From NCBI GenBank assembly GCA_016721465.1, contig JADKIA010000030.1:434001-498000 (forward strand): a stretch of 64,000 bases of DNA, written 5' to 3'. The notes under the pieces are model-generated. The model was not told where the DNA came from, did not search any database, and worked only from the letters and a program-made list of their open reading frames with translations. How positions within the stretch are numbered: the stretch's first letter is position 1; the number at the start of each line of letters is the position of its first letter. Made by a program: the position numbers and the translations under genes. Below are positions 16,245 through 24,970 of the stretch, one piece after another. Origin of the DNA: Ideonella sp. (GTDB taxonomy: Bacteria; Pseudomonadota; Gammaproteobacteria; Burkholderiales; Burkholderiaceae_C).

Positions 16245-17231
16245 ATGGGCGACCCCAGCACAACGGAGGCGATCCGCAAGGCGCTGAAGCACGAGATCAA
16301 GCCGGCGGTCGACAAGGTGGAGGTCGAGAGCGACAAGCTCTGGAATCTGCTGGTCGAGACGGACCATGGTGCAGAGAAGGCCATCGCCGCACAGGACGAA
16401 GAGCAGATGAAACTGCACGAGGCCGCTTACCGTGGCTGCCAGAAGCGGGCCGCCGTGGTGCTGACCATCGTCGATGCGCTGCTGGACAAGCTGCACAAGC
16501 TCGAAGAGAACCCGGCCTTCGTCGAGGAACTGGCCACGTTCACCGCCCTGACGGATACCCTGAAGGGAATCAAGACGATGCAGCAAAACGGGCTGGCCGA
16601 TTCGCGCGACACGATCGCTCGAATGCACAAGCTGAGCCAGGCGGTGCGCCACGACACCGGTGACCTCGAAAAGCAATGGGCGGTCGCCGAGGCGCAGGTC
16701 GCCGCGGCAAGCAAGGAAGCCAGCGCGGCGCTCGAAACCATGAAGGCCGCGCGGCAGAGGGCCGAGAAGGCCGCCAAGGCTGGCGATGCAAAGGGGCTGG
16801 CTTCGATCAAGGCGCAGTCCAAGGCATTCAAGGTGCCGGTGGGACCGGCGGCCATTGCCAAGCTGTCCGAACTCGCCGCAGAGACTTTGCTGTTCTTCAA
16901 CAAGAGCGCGGTCGACAAGGATGCGCTGGCGGCCTTCGAGCGCGACGCGAAACGACTGAGCGCCAAGATCAATGCGGCGGGCACCGATGTGGCGGCGACG
17001 TTGGGGTTGCAACTCGAGATCGACAACATGGCCATTTCGATGGGCGTGCTCGGCCCGGCGATTGCGAAGGCGATGAAGATCGCAGTGCACGATGCCACGC
17101 GGGTTGCCAAGGTCGTGCAAGACGACCCTGGCAAGGCCTTGGCGGAGATCGAAGCCACGATCAAGCGCCTGAAGCTCGATCTGGTGCCGAAAGAGGTGAT
17201 TGCGGCGCTGAAGCGCCTGGGTCTTCTTTGA
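16245..17231 (+). CDS. Hypothetical long helical (coiled-coil) protein
   Basis: A 328-residue protein, almost wholly helical and rich in alanine, lysine and glutamate, with heptad-like stretches such as RQRAEKAAKAGDAKGLASIK. No signal peptide or membrane segment is seen, so it is probably cytoplasmic. The start at 16245 (MGDPSTTEA) is chosen over upstream codons because the upstream sequence does not look coding. It is the first gene right of the island scar, single and not in an operon. Family and function are not recognised. Confidence 0.7.
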   Translation: MGDPSTTEAIRKALKHEIKPAVDKVEVESDKLWNLLVETDHGAEKAIAAQDEEQMKLHEAAYRGCQKRAAVVLTIVDALLDKLHKLEENPAFVEELATFTALTDTLKGIKTMQQNGLADSRDTIARMHKLSQAVRHDTGDLEKQWAVAEAQVAAASKEASAALETMKAARQRAEKAAKAGDAKGLASIKAQSKAFKVPVGPAAIAKLSELAAETLLFFNKSAVDKDALAAFERDAKRLSAKINAAGTDVAATLGLQLEIDNMAISMGVLGPAIAKAMKIAVHDATRVAKVVQDDPGKALAEIEATIKRLKLDLVPKEVIAALKRLGLL

Positions 17232-17333
17232 CGGGTGAGCTGATCGAGGCGCCAGGCCTCTGTCGAAACAGCCGGTGCCCCGCCGCATGCAAGGCGGCAC
17301 GCACTGGTGCGCTGGGTGCGCCGGCGAAGCGGC

Positions 17334-18812
17334 CTACTCGAAGCGCAACGCGCCGTCGTCCAGCCGCGCCTGCGGAATCTGCTTGCGCTCCAGCTCGTAG
17401 TCCTGCGTGTTCTGCCACGGCTCCGCGTCGCCTTGCCTGGGCAGCAGGTGCATGCCGCGGGCCAGGTAGCCGGGGTTGAAGTTGTCGGGCGCCACCCAGG
17501 GGCCAAGGGGCATCTGGGCGTCGACGGGCCGCAGCTGCGGTGTCACCACCTGGGCGCCGGTGGCTTTCATGTGCTGCAGCAGGCGGCAGACGAAATCGGC
17601 CATCAGGTCCACCCGCAGCGTCCAGCTCCAGCGCAGGTAGCCAAAGATCCACAGCAGGTTGGGCACGCCGGTGAACATGGCACCGCGGTAGGTGACGGTC
17701 TCGCCGAATTCGAGCGGCTGGCCATCGATGCTGAACGGGATGTCGCCCAGCGGGCTCAGCTTGAAGCCGGTGGCGGTGATGATGATGTCGGCGTGGAGCG
17801 TGTCGCCGGATTTGAGCTTCAGGCCCGTGGGCGTGAAGCACTCGATCTCGTCGGTGACCACCGAGGCCTTGCCCCGGTTCACCGCCTGGAACAGGTCGGC
17901 ATCCGGGACAAAGGCCAGGCGCTGCTGCCAGGGGCGGTAGTGCGGGGTGAAGTGCTTGTCGACGTCCACCTTGTCGCCGAGGATCGCGCGCACGTTGCCT
18001 ACCAGCTCCTGCTTCACGGCCTCAGGCTCGCGCAAGGCGCGCGCGGCGAAGGCGCCTTGCTCGAACAGCACCTTGCGGCGCACGATCTCGTGGATCCAGG
18101 CCTCGGGCAGCTCCAGCTGGCGCAGCATGTCGGCCAGCTCGTTGAGGTTGCGCGCGGTGCGGAAGTAGGTGGGCGAGCGCTGCAGCATGGTGATGTGCGC
18201 GCAGTCGTCGGCCATGGCCGGGATCAGCGTGGCGGCAGTCGCGCCCGAGCCGATGACGACCACGCGCTTGCCCTTGTAGTCCAGGTCTTCCGGCCAGGTC
18301 TGCGGGTGCACGATGCGGCCCTGGTAACTGGCCATGCCTGCCCACTCGGGTGTGTAGCCTTGCTCGTGCTGGTAGTAGCCCTGGCACATCCACAGGAAGC
18401 CGCAGCTGAAGTGCAGCAACTCACCCGTGTCCTCGCGCCGCACCTGCAGGTGCCAGCGCTTGTCGGTGCCGGACCAGGCCGCCGAAAGGATGCGGTGCTG
18501 ATAGCGGATGTGCTCGCCCAGCCGGTTCTCCTCGATCACTTCGCCCAGGTAGCGCAGGATCTCGTCGGCCGTGGCAATGGGCGCGCTGGTCCAGGGCTTG
18601 AAGCGGTAGCCGAAGGTGTAGAGGTCGCTGTCTGAGCGGATGCCGGGGTAGCGGTGCGTCACCCAGGTGCCGCCAAACGTCGGCTTCGACTCCAGTGCGA
18701 CGAAGCGGGTGCCCGGCATCTGCGTGCTCAGGTGGTAGGCGGCCCCCAGGCCGGAGATGCCGGCGCCGACGATGAGGACGTCGAAATGCTCGGGTGGGGC
18801 GGAGGTGTTCAT
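17334..18812 (-). CDS. FAD-dependent monooxygenase, Baeyer-Villiger type
   Basis: A 492-residue flavoprotein. The N-terminal FAD site reads VLIVGAGISGLGAAYHL, the second nucleotide (NADPH) site VVVIGSGATAATL, and between them is YQGRIVHPQTWP, which fits the FxGxxxHxxxWP fingerprint of Baeyer-Villiger monooxygenases with Y for F. Such enzymes use NADPH and O2 to insert oxygen next to a carbonyl. The late motif IITATGFKLSPLG is also typical. The start at 18812 (MNTSAPPEH) is chosen because FAD binding begins shortly after; the longer frame to 19043 is arginine-rich and unlike the family. The substrate is unknown. It is divergent from the amidohydrolase gene. Confidence 0.9.
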   Translation of the reverse strand: MNTSAPPEHFDVLIVGAGISGLGAAYHLSTQMPGTRFVALESKPTFGGTWVTHRYPGIRSDSDLYTFGYRFKPWTSAPIATADEILRYLGEVIEENRLGEHIRYQHRILSAAWSGTDKRWHLQVRREDTGELLHFSCGFLWMCQGYYQHEQGYTPEWAGMASYQGRIVHPQTWPEDLDYKGKRVVVIGSGATAATLIPAMADDCAHITMLQRSPTYFRTARNLNELADMLRQLELPEAWIHEIVRRKVLFEQGAFAARALREPEAVKQELVGNVRAILGDKVDVDKHFTPHYRPWQQRLAFVPDADLFQAVNRGKASVVTDEIECFTPTGLKLKSGDTLHADIIITATGFKLSPLGDIPFSIDGQPLEFGETVTYRGAMFTGVPNLLWIFGYLRWSWTLRVDLMADFVCRLLQHMKATGAQVVTPQLRPVDAQMPLGPWVAPDNFNPGYLARGMHLLPRQGDAEPWQNTQDYELERKQIPQARLDDGALRFE

Positions 18813-19063
18813 GCAGGAGGCCCGGGATGAGGGTTTCAAGGCCGACGGTTGGACAGCGGCCCGCGGTCGGTGCCGCGCGCCTCGCTCTGCCACGGCACGC
18901 ACCCGGCGCATTGTGCTTGCGGGTTCCCACGCCGTCACTGCGGGTCGTCCAGCGGTACATTGTTTGGCCTTGCCCGATCGGCGGGCCGCCCAGTCCGGGG
19001 TGGCCGACGGCATCGCCAGCGTCACGCCGCATCGCCCCGCCACCCATCACCCGAGCACACCGC

Positions 19064-20254
19064 ATGAACGCACCACTGCCCCTGCCCGCGCTGGACGACA
19101 TCCGCGCCCACGAAGCCGAGATGGTGGCCATCCGCCGCCAGATCCACAGCCAACCCGAGCTGGCCTACGAAGAGCACGCCACGGCCGACCTGGTGGCCGA
19201 GCGCCTCACGCGCTGGGGCTATGAGGTGCACCGCGGCCTGGGCGGCACCGGCGTCGTGGGCACGCTGCGCGAAGGCACATCGGCCAGGCGCATCGGCCTG
19301 CGTGCCGACATGGACGCGCTGCCGATCGAGGAGACCAGCGGCAAGGCCTGGTCCAGCAAGGTGTTCGGCAAGATGCACGCCTGCGGCCACGATGGGCACA
19401 CGGCGATGCTGCTGTCGGCCGCGCGTCACTTTGCGGCCAGCCGGAACTTCGATGGCCACATGCACCTGGTGTTCCAACCGGCCGAAGAGGGACTGGCCGG
19501 CGCCAAGAAGATGCTGGACGACGGCTTCCTCGACCTGTTCCCCTGCGACGCGATGTTTGGCATGCACAACATGCCGGGCCGACCGGCCGGCCAGTTCATG
19601 CTCGTGCCGGGTTACGCGATGGCCAGCGGCGACACCTGCATCATCAAGGTGCGCGGGGTGGGTGGCCACGGTGCGATGCCGCAGTTGGCGGTGGATTCGA
19701 TCGTGGCGGCCTCCAGCATCGTGATGTCGCTGCAGACCATCGTCTCGCGCAATGTGCCGCCGCTGCACACCGGCATCATCTCGGTGGGCGCTTTCTTGTC
19801 GGGCGATGCGCCCAACGTGATCCCGGGCGAGGCGGAGCTTCGCCTCACGGTGCGCGCCTTCCGGCCTGAGGTGCGCGATCTGCTCGAGCGCCGCATCACC
19901 GAGATCGCGCAGCACCAGGCCGCGGTGTACGGCGCCACCGCCGACGTGAACTACATCCGCCGCTACCCGGTGCTGAACAACGATCCGGCGATGACCGACT
20001 TCTGCCGCAAGGTGATCCACGACTGGCTGGGCGACGCTGGGCTGGTCGCCAACGCCGAGCCCATCAGTGCCAGCGAGGACTTCGCCTTCTTCCTCGAGAA
20101 GGTGCCCGGTTGCTACGTGAACATCGGCAACGGCCTGGGTTCCGAAGGGGGCTGCATGGTGCACAACCCGGGCTACGACTTCAACGACAGCGTGCTGTCC
20201 ACCGGCGCCAGCTACTGGGTCAAGCTCGCAGAAACCTACCTCAAGAAGGAATGA
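19064..20254 (+). CDS. M20-family amidohydrolase (hippurate hydrolase-like)
   Basis: A 396-residue metal-dependent hydrolase. Metal ligands are visible in KMHACGHDGHTAMLL, the catalytic glutamate region in QPAEEGLAGAKKM, and a further histidine in FGMHNMPGRPAG. Family members cleave N-acyl amino acids such as hippurate or acetylated peptides in the cytoplasm. The length and motif order agree with the family and no damage is seen. The start at 19064 (MNAPLPLP) is chosen because family members begin at this distance before VAIRRQIHSQPEL. It is divergent from the monooxygenase and 81 bp upstream of a glutathione transferase gene on the same strand. The exact substrate cannot be assigned. Confidence 0.92.
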   Translation: MNAPLPLPALDDIRAHEAEMVAIRRQIHSQPELAYEEHATADLVAERLTRWGYEVHRGLGGTGVVGTLREGTSARRIGLRADMDALPIEETSGKAWSSKVFGKMHACGHDGHTAMLLSAARHFAASRNFDGHMHLVFQPAEEGLAGAKKMLDDGFLDLFPCDAMFGMHNMPGRPAGQFMLVPGYAMASGDTCIIKVRGVGGHGAMPQLAVDSIVAASSIVMSLQTIVSRNVPPLHTGIISVGAFLSGDAPNVIPGEAELRLTVRAFRPEVRDLLERRITEIAQHQAAVYGATADVNYIRRYPVLNNDPAMTDFCRKVIHDWLGDAGLVANAEPISASEDFAFFLEKVPGCYVNIGNGLGSEGGCMVHNPGYDFNDSVLSTGASYWVKLAETYLKKE

Positions 20255-20335
20255 GGCGACGGGCCGGCATGCGCCCGGCCCGAGGGCGACGGCCCCCTCA
20301 GCGCCTGCCCGAAGCCGGCAGTTACCATGCGGCGC

Positions 20336-21067
20336 ATGGCCTATGAACTCCACTATTGGCCGACCATCCAGGGCCGCGGCGAATTCGTCCGTCTGGCGCT
20401 GGAGGCGGCCGGCGCCCCCTACATCGACGTCGCACGTGGCACCGAAGCGCAGGGCCGGGGCGTTCCCGCCATGCGACGCCTGCAGCAGGACCGCAGCCAG
20501 ACGCAGCCGCCGTTTGCGCCCCCCTTTCTCAAGGACGGCGACATCGTGGTCGGGCAGACCGCGGTCATCCTGCAGTACCTGGCGCCCGAGCTGAAGCTGG
20601 TGGCGCGCAGCGAGCGCGCGCGCGTTTGGACCCAGCAGATCCAGCTGACCATCGCCGACATGGTGACCGAGGCGCACGACACGCACCACCCCATCGGCAG
20701 CGACCTGTACTACGAGGACCAGAAACCCGAGGCCCTGCGCCGGGCCCGGTGGTTCTGCGGCACGCGCCTGCCGCTGTTCCTGCAATGGTTCGAGAGCATC
20801 GTGCAGCGCAATCCGGCCGGCCCGCGACACCTGGTGGGTGGCAAGCTGAGCTACGCCGACCTGTCGCTGTTCCAGTTGGTGCAGGGCTTGCGCCACGCCT
20901 TCCCCGAAACGACGGCGCGTGCGCTGGCCAAGGCACCCGGGGTGGTGCAGTTGCACGAGCGTGTGGCCGCGCTGCCCAAGGTCAAGGCTTACCTTCAAAG
21001 TGAGCGGCGGATCCCTTTCAACGAGCAAGGCATCTTTCGCCGCTATCCCGAACTGGACATCGGATAA
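20336..21067 (+). CDS. Glutathione S-transferase
   Basis: A 243-residue protein with the thioredoxin-like N-terminal domain of glutathione transferases (ELHYWPTIQGRGEFVRLALE, then the substrate-binding loop VVGQTAVILQYLA). The all-helical C-terminal domain follows, with LSYADLSLFQLVQGL near the dimer surface. It conjugates or reduces with glutathione, usually for detoxification. An ATG at 20327 gives three more residues; 20336 (MAYELHYW) fits the family start better. It follows the amidohydrolase on the same strand and may be cotranscribed. Subclass (alpha/mu/sigma-like) is only a guess from YWP at the active-site position. Confidence 0.88.
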   Translation: MAYELHYWPTIQGRGEFVRLALEAAGAPYIDVARGTEAQGRGVPAMRRLQQDRSQTQPPFAPPFLKDGDIVVGQTAVILQYLAPELKLVARSERARVWTQQIQLTIADMVTEAHDTHHPIGSDLYYEDQKPEALRRARWFCGTRLPLFLQWFESIVQRNPAGPRHLVGGKLSYADLSLFQLVQGLRHAFPETTARALAKAPGVVQLHERVAALPKVKAYLQSERRIPFNEQGIFRRYPELDIG

Positions 21068-21191
21068 GTCGGCAGACCGCCCGGGCGCCCCGGGGCAGGC
21101 CCGCCCCCCGGAATGGGGGCTCGGCACTGAGGACAACCCCATTCCGCAGTGGTTTACGTTGCTTTACATTCAGGCATCCTCCATTCCCTGA

Positions 21192-22778
21192 ATGCCACAG
21201 GCCGCGTGCAACGCTGTCGGTCCGGTGCATGCGCTTGCCTTGTTTTCCCTCCCGACAACCTTGCCGCTGGCCGCGGTGCGCTCACGCCGACTCTCGGTGG
21301 CCCAACAGATCGCGCTGTTGCTGGTCGGGCACCTGTTGTTGTGGACCTGGGTGGGCTGGTCCTCGCGTTCCAACTTCGATACCCCGGGGGACATGGTCGA
21401 GGCCTACGCCTGGGCGCAGGGCTGGCAATGGGGCTACTACAAGCACCCGCCGCTGTCGGCCTGGGTGGTGGGCCTGTGGTTTCAACTCGTGCCCGAGTCG
21501 CACCTGGGCTATTCACTGCTGGCGGCGCTGAACAGCGCCGTCGGTCTGGCGGGTCTGGCGCTGCTGGCGCGCGAGTTCCTGCCTGCACGCTGGGTGTTGT
21601 TGGCGATTGCCGTGGCCTCGCTGGCGCCCGGCGTCACGACGCTGGCCATGCGCTTCAACGCCAACGCCATCCTCATCTCGACCTGGCCCTGGGCGATCGC
21701 CTTGTTCGTGCGCCTGATGCAGCATGGCCGCACGCGCGATGCGGTCGGCTGTGGCGTGGCCTGCGCGCTGGCCGTGCTGGGCAAGTACTACTCGGGCGTG
21801 ATGCTGATGTCGCTGCTCGTCACCGCCTTGTGGCTGCCGGCCTGGCGTGCCCGGTTGTGGTCGGCTTCGGTGGTGTTGGCCGTGCTCAGCTTCGCCGCAT
21901 GCATGACGCCGCACCTGATCTGGCTGCTGGCGCAGACCCACGGTCCGCTTCAGTATGCGCAGGCGGCCGCGGGACAGGGCAGCTCCCGTGATTCGGTGAT
22001 GCGGGCGCTGACCTTCGCGCTGGCCCAGTGCGTGTTTCCGCTGCTGGCCTTCCTGGCACTGCGGCTGGCGTTGCAGGGGCCCGCGCGGCACGGCGCGTTC
22101 TGGCAGGCCGTGACGGCACCTTTGCGCCCGCGCGGCGAGGCCACCTGGCTGCTGGCCATGCTGCCCATCCTGGCCACCATGGCGGCCACCGTGCTCACGG
22201 GCGCGCGCACGGCGTCGGTGTGGGGCCTGGCGATTGCGGCCGGTCTGGCGCTGCTGGCGGTGGGTCGTGCGCGCGATGCCGGTGCCGAGCTGTGCCTGAG
22301 CCGCCTGTGGCGCACCTTGGGCGTGGTCTGGCTGGCGGTGGCGGTGCTTTCGCCCACCTGGTGGACCGCCCGGGCGGTGCTGCAAGAGCCCACGGTGTCC
22401 GAGCCGCGCGAAGAACTGGCCCAGGCGATCAGCGAAGCCTGGGAACAGCAGTTCGGCGGCGACATTGCCTGGGTGTCGGGCACGCGGGTGTTGGCGGCGT
22501 CGGTGGCGTTCTACGCCCCCGAACATCCGCTGTACTGGAGCCTGTGGAATACCGCTGTCGAGACGCCCTGGGCCGATGGTGGCGCGGTGACCCGCGATGG
22601 CGGGGTCATCGTCTGCGAGCCGGCGGACCAGGATTGCCAAACCCTGGCCGAAGCCTTGACCGTGGATCGGCGCGTGCTCAGCGTGGCCAAGAGCGCGCGG
22701 GGCTTCGATTTCGATGCCCGCCAATACGTCGTGTACTGGATGGCGCCGCTGGTGCAGGTCGCCCAGGCCAGCCCGTGA
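21192..22778 (+). CDS. GT39-family membrane glycosyltransferase (ArnT-like)
   Basis: A 528-residue polytopic protein with about ten hydrophobic segments and the short motif WGYYKHPPLSAWVVGLW after the first, characteristic of the PMT/ArnT dolichyl- or undecaprenyl-phosphate sugar transferases. Such enzymes move a sugar from a lipid carrier to lipid A or another acceptor on the outer face of the inner membrane. The last 120 residues are periplasmic-looking. The gene is 13 bp upstream of a GT2 gene, and the two form a pair that repeats at 44902-47546. The GT2 would make the lipid-linked sugar and this protein would transfer it. The sugar and acceptor are unknown. Confidence 0.88.
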   Translation: MPQAACNAVGPVHALALFSLPTTLPLAAVRSRRLSVAQQIALLLVGHLLLWTWVGWSSRSNFDTPGDMVEAYAWAQGWQWGYYKHPPLSAWVVGLWFQLVPESHLGYSLLAALNSAVGLAGLALLAREFLPARWVLLAIAVASLAPGVTTLAMRFNANAILISTWPWAIALFVRLMQHGRTRDAVGCGVACALAVLGKYYSGVMLMSLLVTALWLPAWRARLWSASVVLAVLSFAACMTPHLIWLLAQTHGPLQYAQAAAGQGSSRDSVMRALTFALAQCVFPLLAFLALRLALQGPARHGAFWQAVTAPLRPRGEATWLLAMLPILATMAATVLTGARTASVWGLAIAAGLALLAVGRARDAGAELCLSRLWRTLGVVWLAVAVLSPTWWTARAVLQEPTVSEPREELAQAISEAWEQQFGGDIAWVSGTRVLAASVAFYAPEHPLYWSLWNTAVETPWADGGAVTRDGGVIVCEPADQDCQTLAEALTVDRRVLSVAKSARGFDFDARQYVVYWMAPLVQVAQASP

Positions 22779-22791
22779 AGCGCCGCTGATC

Positions 22792-23772
22792 GTGAATGCG
22801 GCACCGCGTCCGCCCCGCGCTGGCGCATCGCCCTCGCTGAGCTGCATCGTGCCGGCCTACAACGAGGCCGACAACCTGGGCCCGCTGTTGACGGCATTGG
22901 TCCCGGCGCTGCAGGCGCTGACGCCGCAATGGGAACTGATCGTCGTCGACGACGGCAGCGACGACCACACCGCCGCGGTGCTGCACCCATGGCTGCAGAC
23001 GCCGGGCGTGCGCTGCCTGGCCTTGTCGCGCAACTTCGGCAAGGAGGCCGCCTTGACGGCCGGACTGGACCATGCGCTGGGCCAGGTGGTGGTCATGATG
23101 GACGCCGACGGCCAGCACCCGCTGGCCTTGCTGCCACGCATGCTGCAAGGTTGGCGTGACGGTGCCGACACCGTTTGCGCGGTGCGTGACTCGCGGGCGG
23201 ACGAAGGCTGGGCCAAGCGGGTGGGCACGAGCCTGTTCTATCGCATCGTCAATGCGGGCTCGCCGATGGCGATCCCGGCCGATGCGGGCGACTTCCGATT
23301 GCTGGACCGTCGTGTCGTCGATGCGCTGCAATCGCTGCCCGAGCGCAACCGTTTCCTCAAGGGCCTGTACGCCTGGGTGGGTTTTCGCACCGAGTTCATC
23401 CGCTACACGCCGGCGCCGCGGGCCCACGGGCGCAGCAACTTCTCGATGACCCGCCTGCTGACCTTGGCACTCACCGGGGTCACCGCCTTTTCCACCCTGC
23501 CGCTACGCCTGTGGAGTGGCGTTGGCGCGGTGGTGGCGCTGGCGGCCATGGCCTATGGTGCCTTCATCACCATCGAGCACCTTGTCAGCGGCAACCCGGT
23601 GCCGGGCTGGCCGACCGTGGTGGTGAGCCTGATGTTCTTCAGCGGCGTGCAGTTGCTGTCCATCGGCATCCTGGGCGAGTACATCGGCCGCATCTTCAAC
23701 GAGGTGAAGCGGCGCCCGGTCTATCTGCTTCGGGAGTCGTCGGGCAACGGTCGAATCGACCGGTCGCCATGA
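22792..23772 (+). CDS. GT2-family glycosyltransferase, DPM1/GtrB/ArnC-like
   Basis: A 326-residue enzyme starting at a GTG (22792). The catalytic domain has PSLSCIVPAYNEADNLGPLL, VVDDGSDDHT, MMDADGQHPL and the DAGDFRLLDRRVVDAL segment. Two membrane helices follow near the C-terminus (SGVGAVVALAAMAYGAFITI and TVVVSLMFFSGVQLLSIGIL). This is the architecture of polyprenyl-phosphate glycosyltransferases that load a sugar on undecaprenyl phosphate at the inner membrane. A longer frame starting inside the previous gene is unlikely. It is a close paralogue of the protein at 44902-45975. Confidence 0.9.
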   Translation: MNAAPRPPRAGASPSLSCIVPAYNEADNLGPLLTALVPALQALTPQWELIVVDDGSDDHTAAVLHPWLQTPGVRCLALSRNFGKEAALTAGLDHALGQVVVMMDADGQHPLALLPRMLQGWRDGADTVCAVRDSRADEGWAKRVGTSLFYRIVNAGSPMAIPADAGDFRLLDRRVVDALQSLPERNRFLKGLYAWVGFRTEFIRYTPAPRAHGRSNFSMTRLLTLALTGVTAFSTLPLRLWSGVGAVVALAAMAYGAFITIEHLVSGNPVPGWPTVVVSLMFFSGVQLLSIGILGEYIGRIFNEVKRRPVYLLRESSGNGRIDRSP

Positions 23773-23953
23773 CCGAGGCCTTGGGGCAGGGCCGTCCGGG
23801 TGCTCAGCCCCGACTGCGTCTGGTTACCCGCAGACACGCCCTGTACCGAGACCGGTTGTAAGGACTTCGCTGTGGGTTAACGAACGCTCGATTTCCGTGC
23901 TGGCGTGCCGCGATGATGCGCCGGCCTGCCCAACTCAGGCGGAGGAGATCGGG

Positions 23954-24970
23954 ATGATTCAACGGCTTTCGACGGCATTGCATGCGGTGCGCCATGGCGC
24001 ACCGCTGCGTGAGCGTGTGCTGTCCGCGCCTGCACTGGCCCAAGGCAGCTGGATGCGGCGCGAGCAGGCCATCATGGGCACGGCGGTCTCGGTCGAGCTG
24101 TGGGCGGTCGACCGCCCGCGCGGCGAGGCGGCGATGGCGGCGGTGATGGGTGAGATGCAGCGCATCGACCACGCCATGAGCCCGCACCGCGCCGATTCCG
24201 AGCTCGCCTGCATCAACCGCGACGCCGCCCGGTTGCCGGTGCCACTGAGTGAGGAAATGTTCGACCTGATCGCGCGCGCGATCGAGTTCTCGAAGCTGTC
24301 GCGCAACGCGTTCGACATCACCTTTGCCAGCGCCGGTGCGCTGTACGACTACCGGGCCGGGATCGCCCCGGACGAGCCCGCGCTGCGGCTCGCCGTCGCT
24401 GCGATCGGCTGGCGCAAGCTGGCGCTCGATCCGGTCCAGCGCACCCTGCGCTTTGCCAGGCCCGGCATGCGCATCGACCTGGGCGGCTTTGCCAAAGGCC
24501 ATGCGGTGGACACCTCGTGCGCGCTGCTCGCGCGCCACGGCATTCGCCATGCCATCGTCTCGGCCGGCGGTGACAGCCGCGTGATCGGCGACCGGCGCGG
24601 CCGCCCCTGGAGCGTGGCGATCCGCGACCCGCGCTGCGCCGACGGCACGGTCGCGCTGCTGCCGCTGGAGGACGTGGCCATCTCGACGTCCGGGGACTAT
24701 GAACGCTATTTCGAGCGCGACGGCGTGCGCCACCACCACTTGATCGATCCAGCCACGGGCCGCTCACCGAGCCATGTGCGCAGCGTGACCATCCTCGCGC
24801 CGGATGGGCTGACCGCGGAGGCGCTGTCCAAGACGGTGTTCGTGCAGGGTGTGCAGGCCGGGTTGCGCACCGTCGAATCGGTGCCCGGTGCCGATGCGGT
24901 GGTCGTCGATGCGCAAGGCGCGCTGCATTTTTCGTCCGGGCTGGACCAACTCCCAAGGAGCGCGGCATGA
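23954..24970 (+). CDS. apbE: ApbE: FAD:protein FMN transferase
   Basis: A 338-residue enzyme that attaches FMN covalently to a threonine of exported target proteins. Motifs visible are MGTAVSVELW, DHAMSPHRADSELACINRDA, DITFASAGALYDY, DLGGFAKGHAVDTSCALL, IVSAGGDSRVIGD and HHHLIDPATGRSPSHVRSVT, as in the family. No lipobox is obvious, so it is either periplasmic through an atypical signal or cytoplasmic. GGAGGAG lies a few bases before the ATG at 23954. It is the first gene of a 16-gene operon and overlaps the next gene by ATGA. The target may be an exported protein of the same operon. Confidence 0.93.
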   Translation: MIQRLSTALHAVRHGAPLRERVLSAPALAQGSWMRREQAIMGTAVSVELWAVDRPRGEAAMAAVMGEMQRIDHAMSPHRADSELACINRDAARLPVPLSEEMFDLIARAIEFSKLSRNAFDITFASAGALYDYRAGIAPDEPALRLAVAAIGWRKLALDPVQRTLRFARPGMRIDLGGFAKGHAVDTSCALLARHGIRHAIVSAGGDSRVIGDRRGRPWSVAIRDPRCADGTVALLPLEDVAISTSGDYERYFERDGVRHHHLIDPATGRSPSHVRSVTILAPDGLTAEALSKTVFVQGVQAGLRTVESVPGADAVVVDAQGALHFSSGLDQLPRSAA

